A stretch of 64,000 bases of DNA, taken from assembly GCF_900176165.1 (NCBI RefSeq), contig NZ_FWWU01000009.1, forward strand, positions 601,001 through 665,000, in the 5' to 3' direction. How positions within the stretch are numbered: position 1 is the stretch's first letter; every line of letters begins with the position of its first letter. The notes beneath the pieces are model-generated. The model was not told the origin of the DNA. It did no database searches and was given only the letters and a program-made list of their open reading frames with translations. Source of the stretch: Deinococcus hopiensis KR-140. GTDB lineage: Bacteria > Deinococcota > Deinococci > Deinococcales > Deinococcaceae. The position numbers were made by a program, and so were the translations under genes. Shown here one piece after another: positions 62,943-64,000 of this stretch.

Positions 62943-64000
62943 GCCCGGTACTCCTCGTACAGTTCCGACACCCGCCCTATAAACTCGCGGTTCAGGGTAA
63001 CGCCGATGCCGGGACCCTGCGGCACAGGCATCAAACCGTCCGCCGCTTCCAGCGCCTCGTGAATCACGTCCGTCTCCCAGTAGCGGCTGGCACTGCTCGT
63101 ATCGCCGGGCAGGGCGAAATTGGGAAGCGTCGACAGGTGAATGTTGTGTGCCCGGCCGACGCCACTCTCCAACATCCCTCCGCACCACACGGGGGCACCG
63201 AAGGCCCGCGCCACATCATGCACCCGCCGCGCCTCGGCGTGCCCGCCCACCCGGGCCACCTTGACGTTGATCACGCGCCCCGCCCCCAGCGCCAGCCCTT
63301 TGCGGGCGTCGGCCGCGCTCGCCACGCTCTCGTCCAGACACAGGGGCGTCTTCAAGCGCCGTTGCAACTCGCTGTGGTCCACCAGATCGTCCCAGGCCAG
63401 CGGCTGCTCGATGTACGTCAGGTTGGCGGCGTCCAGCGCCGCCAACCTGCCTGAGTCGGCCAGCGTGTAGGCGCTGTTGGCATCCACCGTCAGGCGAATG
63501 TCGGGGAAGGCTGCGCGCGTCGCCTCCACTGGCTGCACGTCCCAACCCGGCTTAATCTTCAGCTTGATGCGCCGGTAGCCCTGCTCCACATGTCGGCGTA
63601 CCGTATCGACGGTGGCCGCCTCATTCGCCTGAATGCCCAGGCTGACGCCCACCTCCACCTCCGTCTTGTGCCCGCCCAGCAGGGTGCCCAGGGGGACACC
63701 CAGCGTCCGCGCCCACAGGTCCCACGCCGCCATCTCTACCATCGCCCGCGCCATGCGGTTGCCCCGGAAGCTCCCCAGCGCCGCTTCCAGCGCTTCCGGG
63801 TTGGCGAAGGTCTGGCCCAGGACGCGCGGCAGAAACACCTCGCGCAGCAGGCCCAAGGCCCCGGCGACGGTTTCCTCACGGTACATGGGTGCGGCTTCCA
63901 TCGTTCCTTCGGCGAGGCCCTGTACCCCGTCGCCATGCAGGACCAGCAAGGGCACCAGTTTTTCGGTCTGCACCCCGAAGCTCGTCTCAAACCGGAACTT
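62939..64000 (-). CDS. N-acylamino acid racemase/o-succinylbenzoate synthase (5' end outside window)
   Basis: Enolase-superfamily enzyme of the MLE group, open to the window edge in frame (353 residues present; only the first ~20 missing). IKLKIKPGWD holds the first catalytic lysine (KxK); metal ligands are in TVDANSAY, YIEQPLAW and CLDESVA; the second lysine is in NVKVARVGG. Further family motifs are GGMLESGVGRAHNI and LPGDTSSASRYWE. Sequence closely follows, as I recall it, the D. radiodurans N-acylamino acid racemase. It racemises N-succinyl- or N-acetyl-amino acids and may also make o-succinylbenzoate. It overlaps the GNAT gene by 4 nt. Confidence 0.93.

Overview
The window reads as a chromosomal segment of a Deinococcus species. 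The flanks are strongly G+C-rich. The truncated gene at the right edge closely resembles the N-acylamino acid racemase I know from D. radiodurans. Many genes start directly at, or just after, a TANNNT box placed 6-7 nt before the start codon, the leaderless layout described for Deinococcus. There are no rRNA genes and no CRISPR array.

Region 1 (1-17.3 kb) is a surface-polysaccharide locus. A long-form sugar-1-phosphate nucleotidyltransferase is divergent from a long + strand run: ManC, a fused chain-length/tyrosine-kinase protein, a WbaP-like initiating transferase, a Wzx-type flippase, an acetyltransferase, three glycosyltransferases, a Wzy-like polymerase, then RmlBACD for dTDP-L-rhamnose. 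An O-antigen-ligase-like membrane protein and a partner face the other way. From about 1.5 to 11.9 kb the DNA is much richer in A+T than its surroundings, with one edge inside manC, so the variable cassette looks imported.

Region 2 (17.4-37.5 kb) is mostly housekeeping: tRNA-Glu, a phosphohexomutase, dihydrolipoyl dehydrogenase, pseudouridine breakdown (PsuG and a kinase with an N-terminal HTH), a CitE-like lyase, RIO kinase, CorA, a short RecQ helicase, a DUF2795 doublet, a lone ABC substrate-binding protein, an acidic/coiled-coil/RGG-repeat protein, an S9 peptidase, an M20 peptidase and a DUF4142 protein. Between 23.8 and 25.3 kb lie three adjacent decayed genes.

Region 3 (37.5-49.9 kb) holds a PIG-L deacetylase divergent from three overlapping tandem-GNAT genes, a VUT-family transporter, an oversized prepilin peptidase, a DUF2330 gene destroyed by frameshifts and a 1.1-kb IS630-type element, rimO, and minD-minE.

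Region 4 (49.9-64 kb) holds a decayed SDR gene, an aldo/keto reductase, a TPR-GGDEF protein, an ABC-2 exporter pair, a truncated RraA-like gene, a multi-cluster ferredoxin protein, an MrfA-like helicase with a DUF1998-type cysteine cluster, tRNA-Gln, a DUF4384 protein, and a GNAT/N-acylamino acid racemase pair. At least eight genes across the window are broken by frameshifts. This could be real decay or, for single-indel cases, sequencing error.
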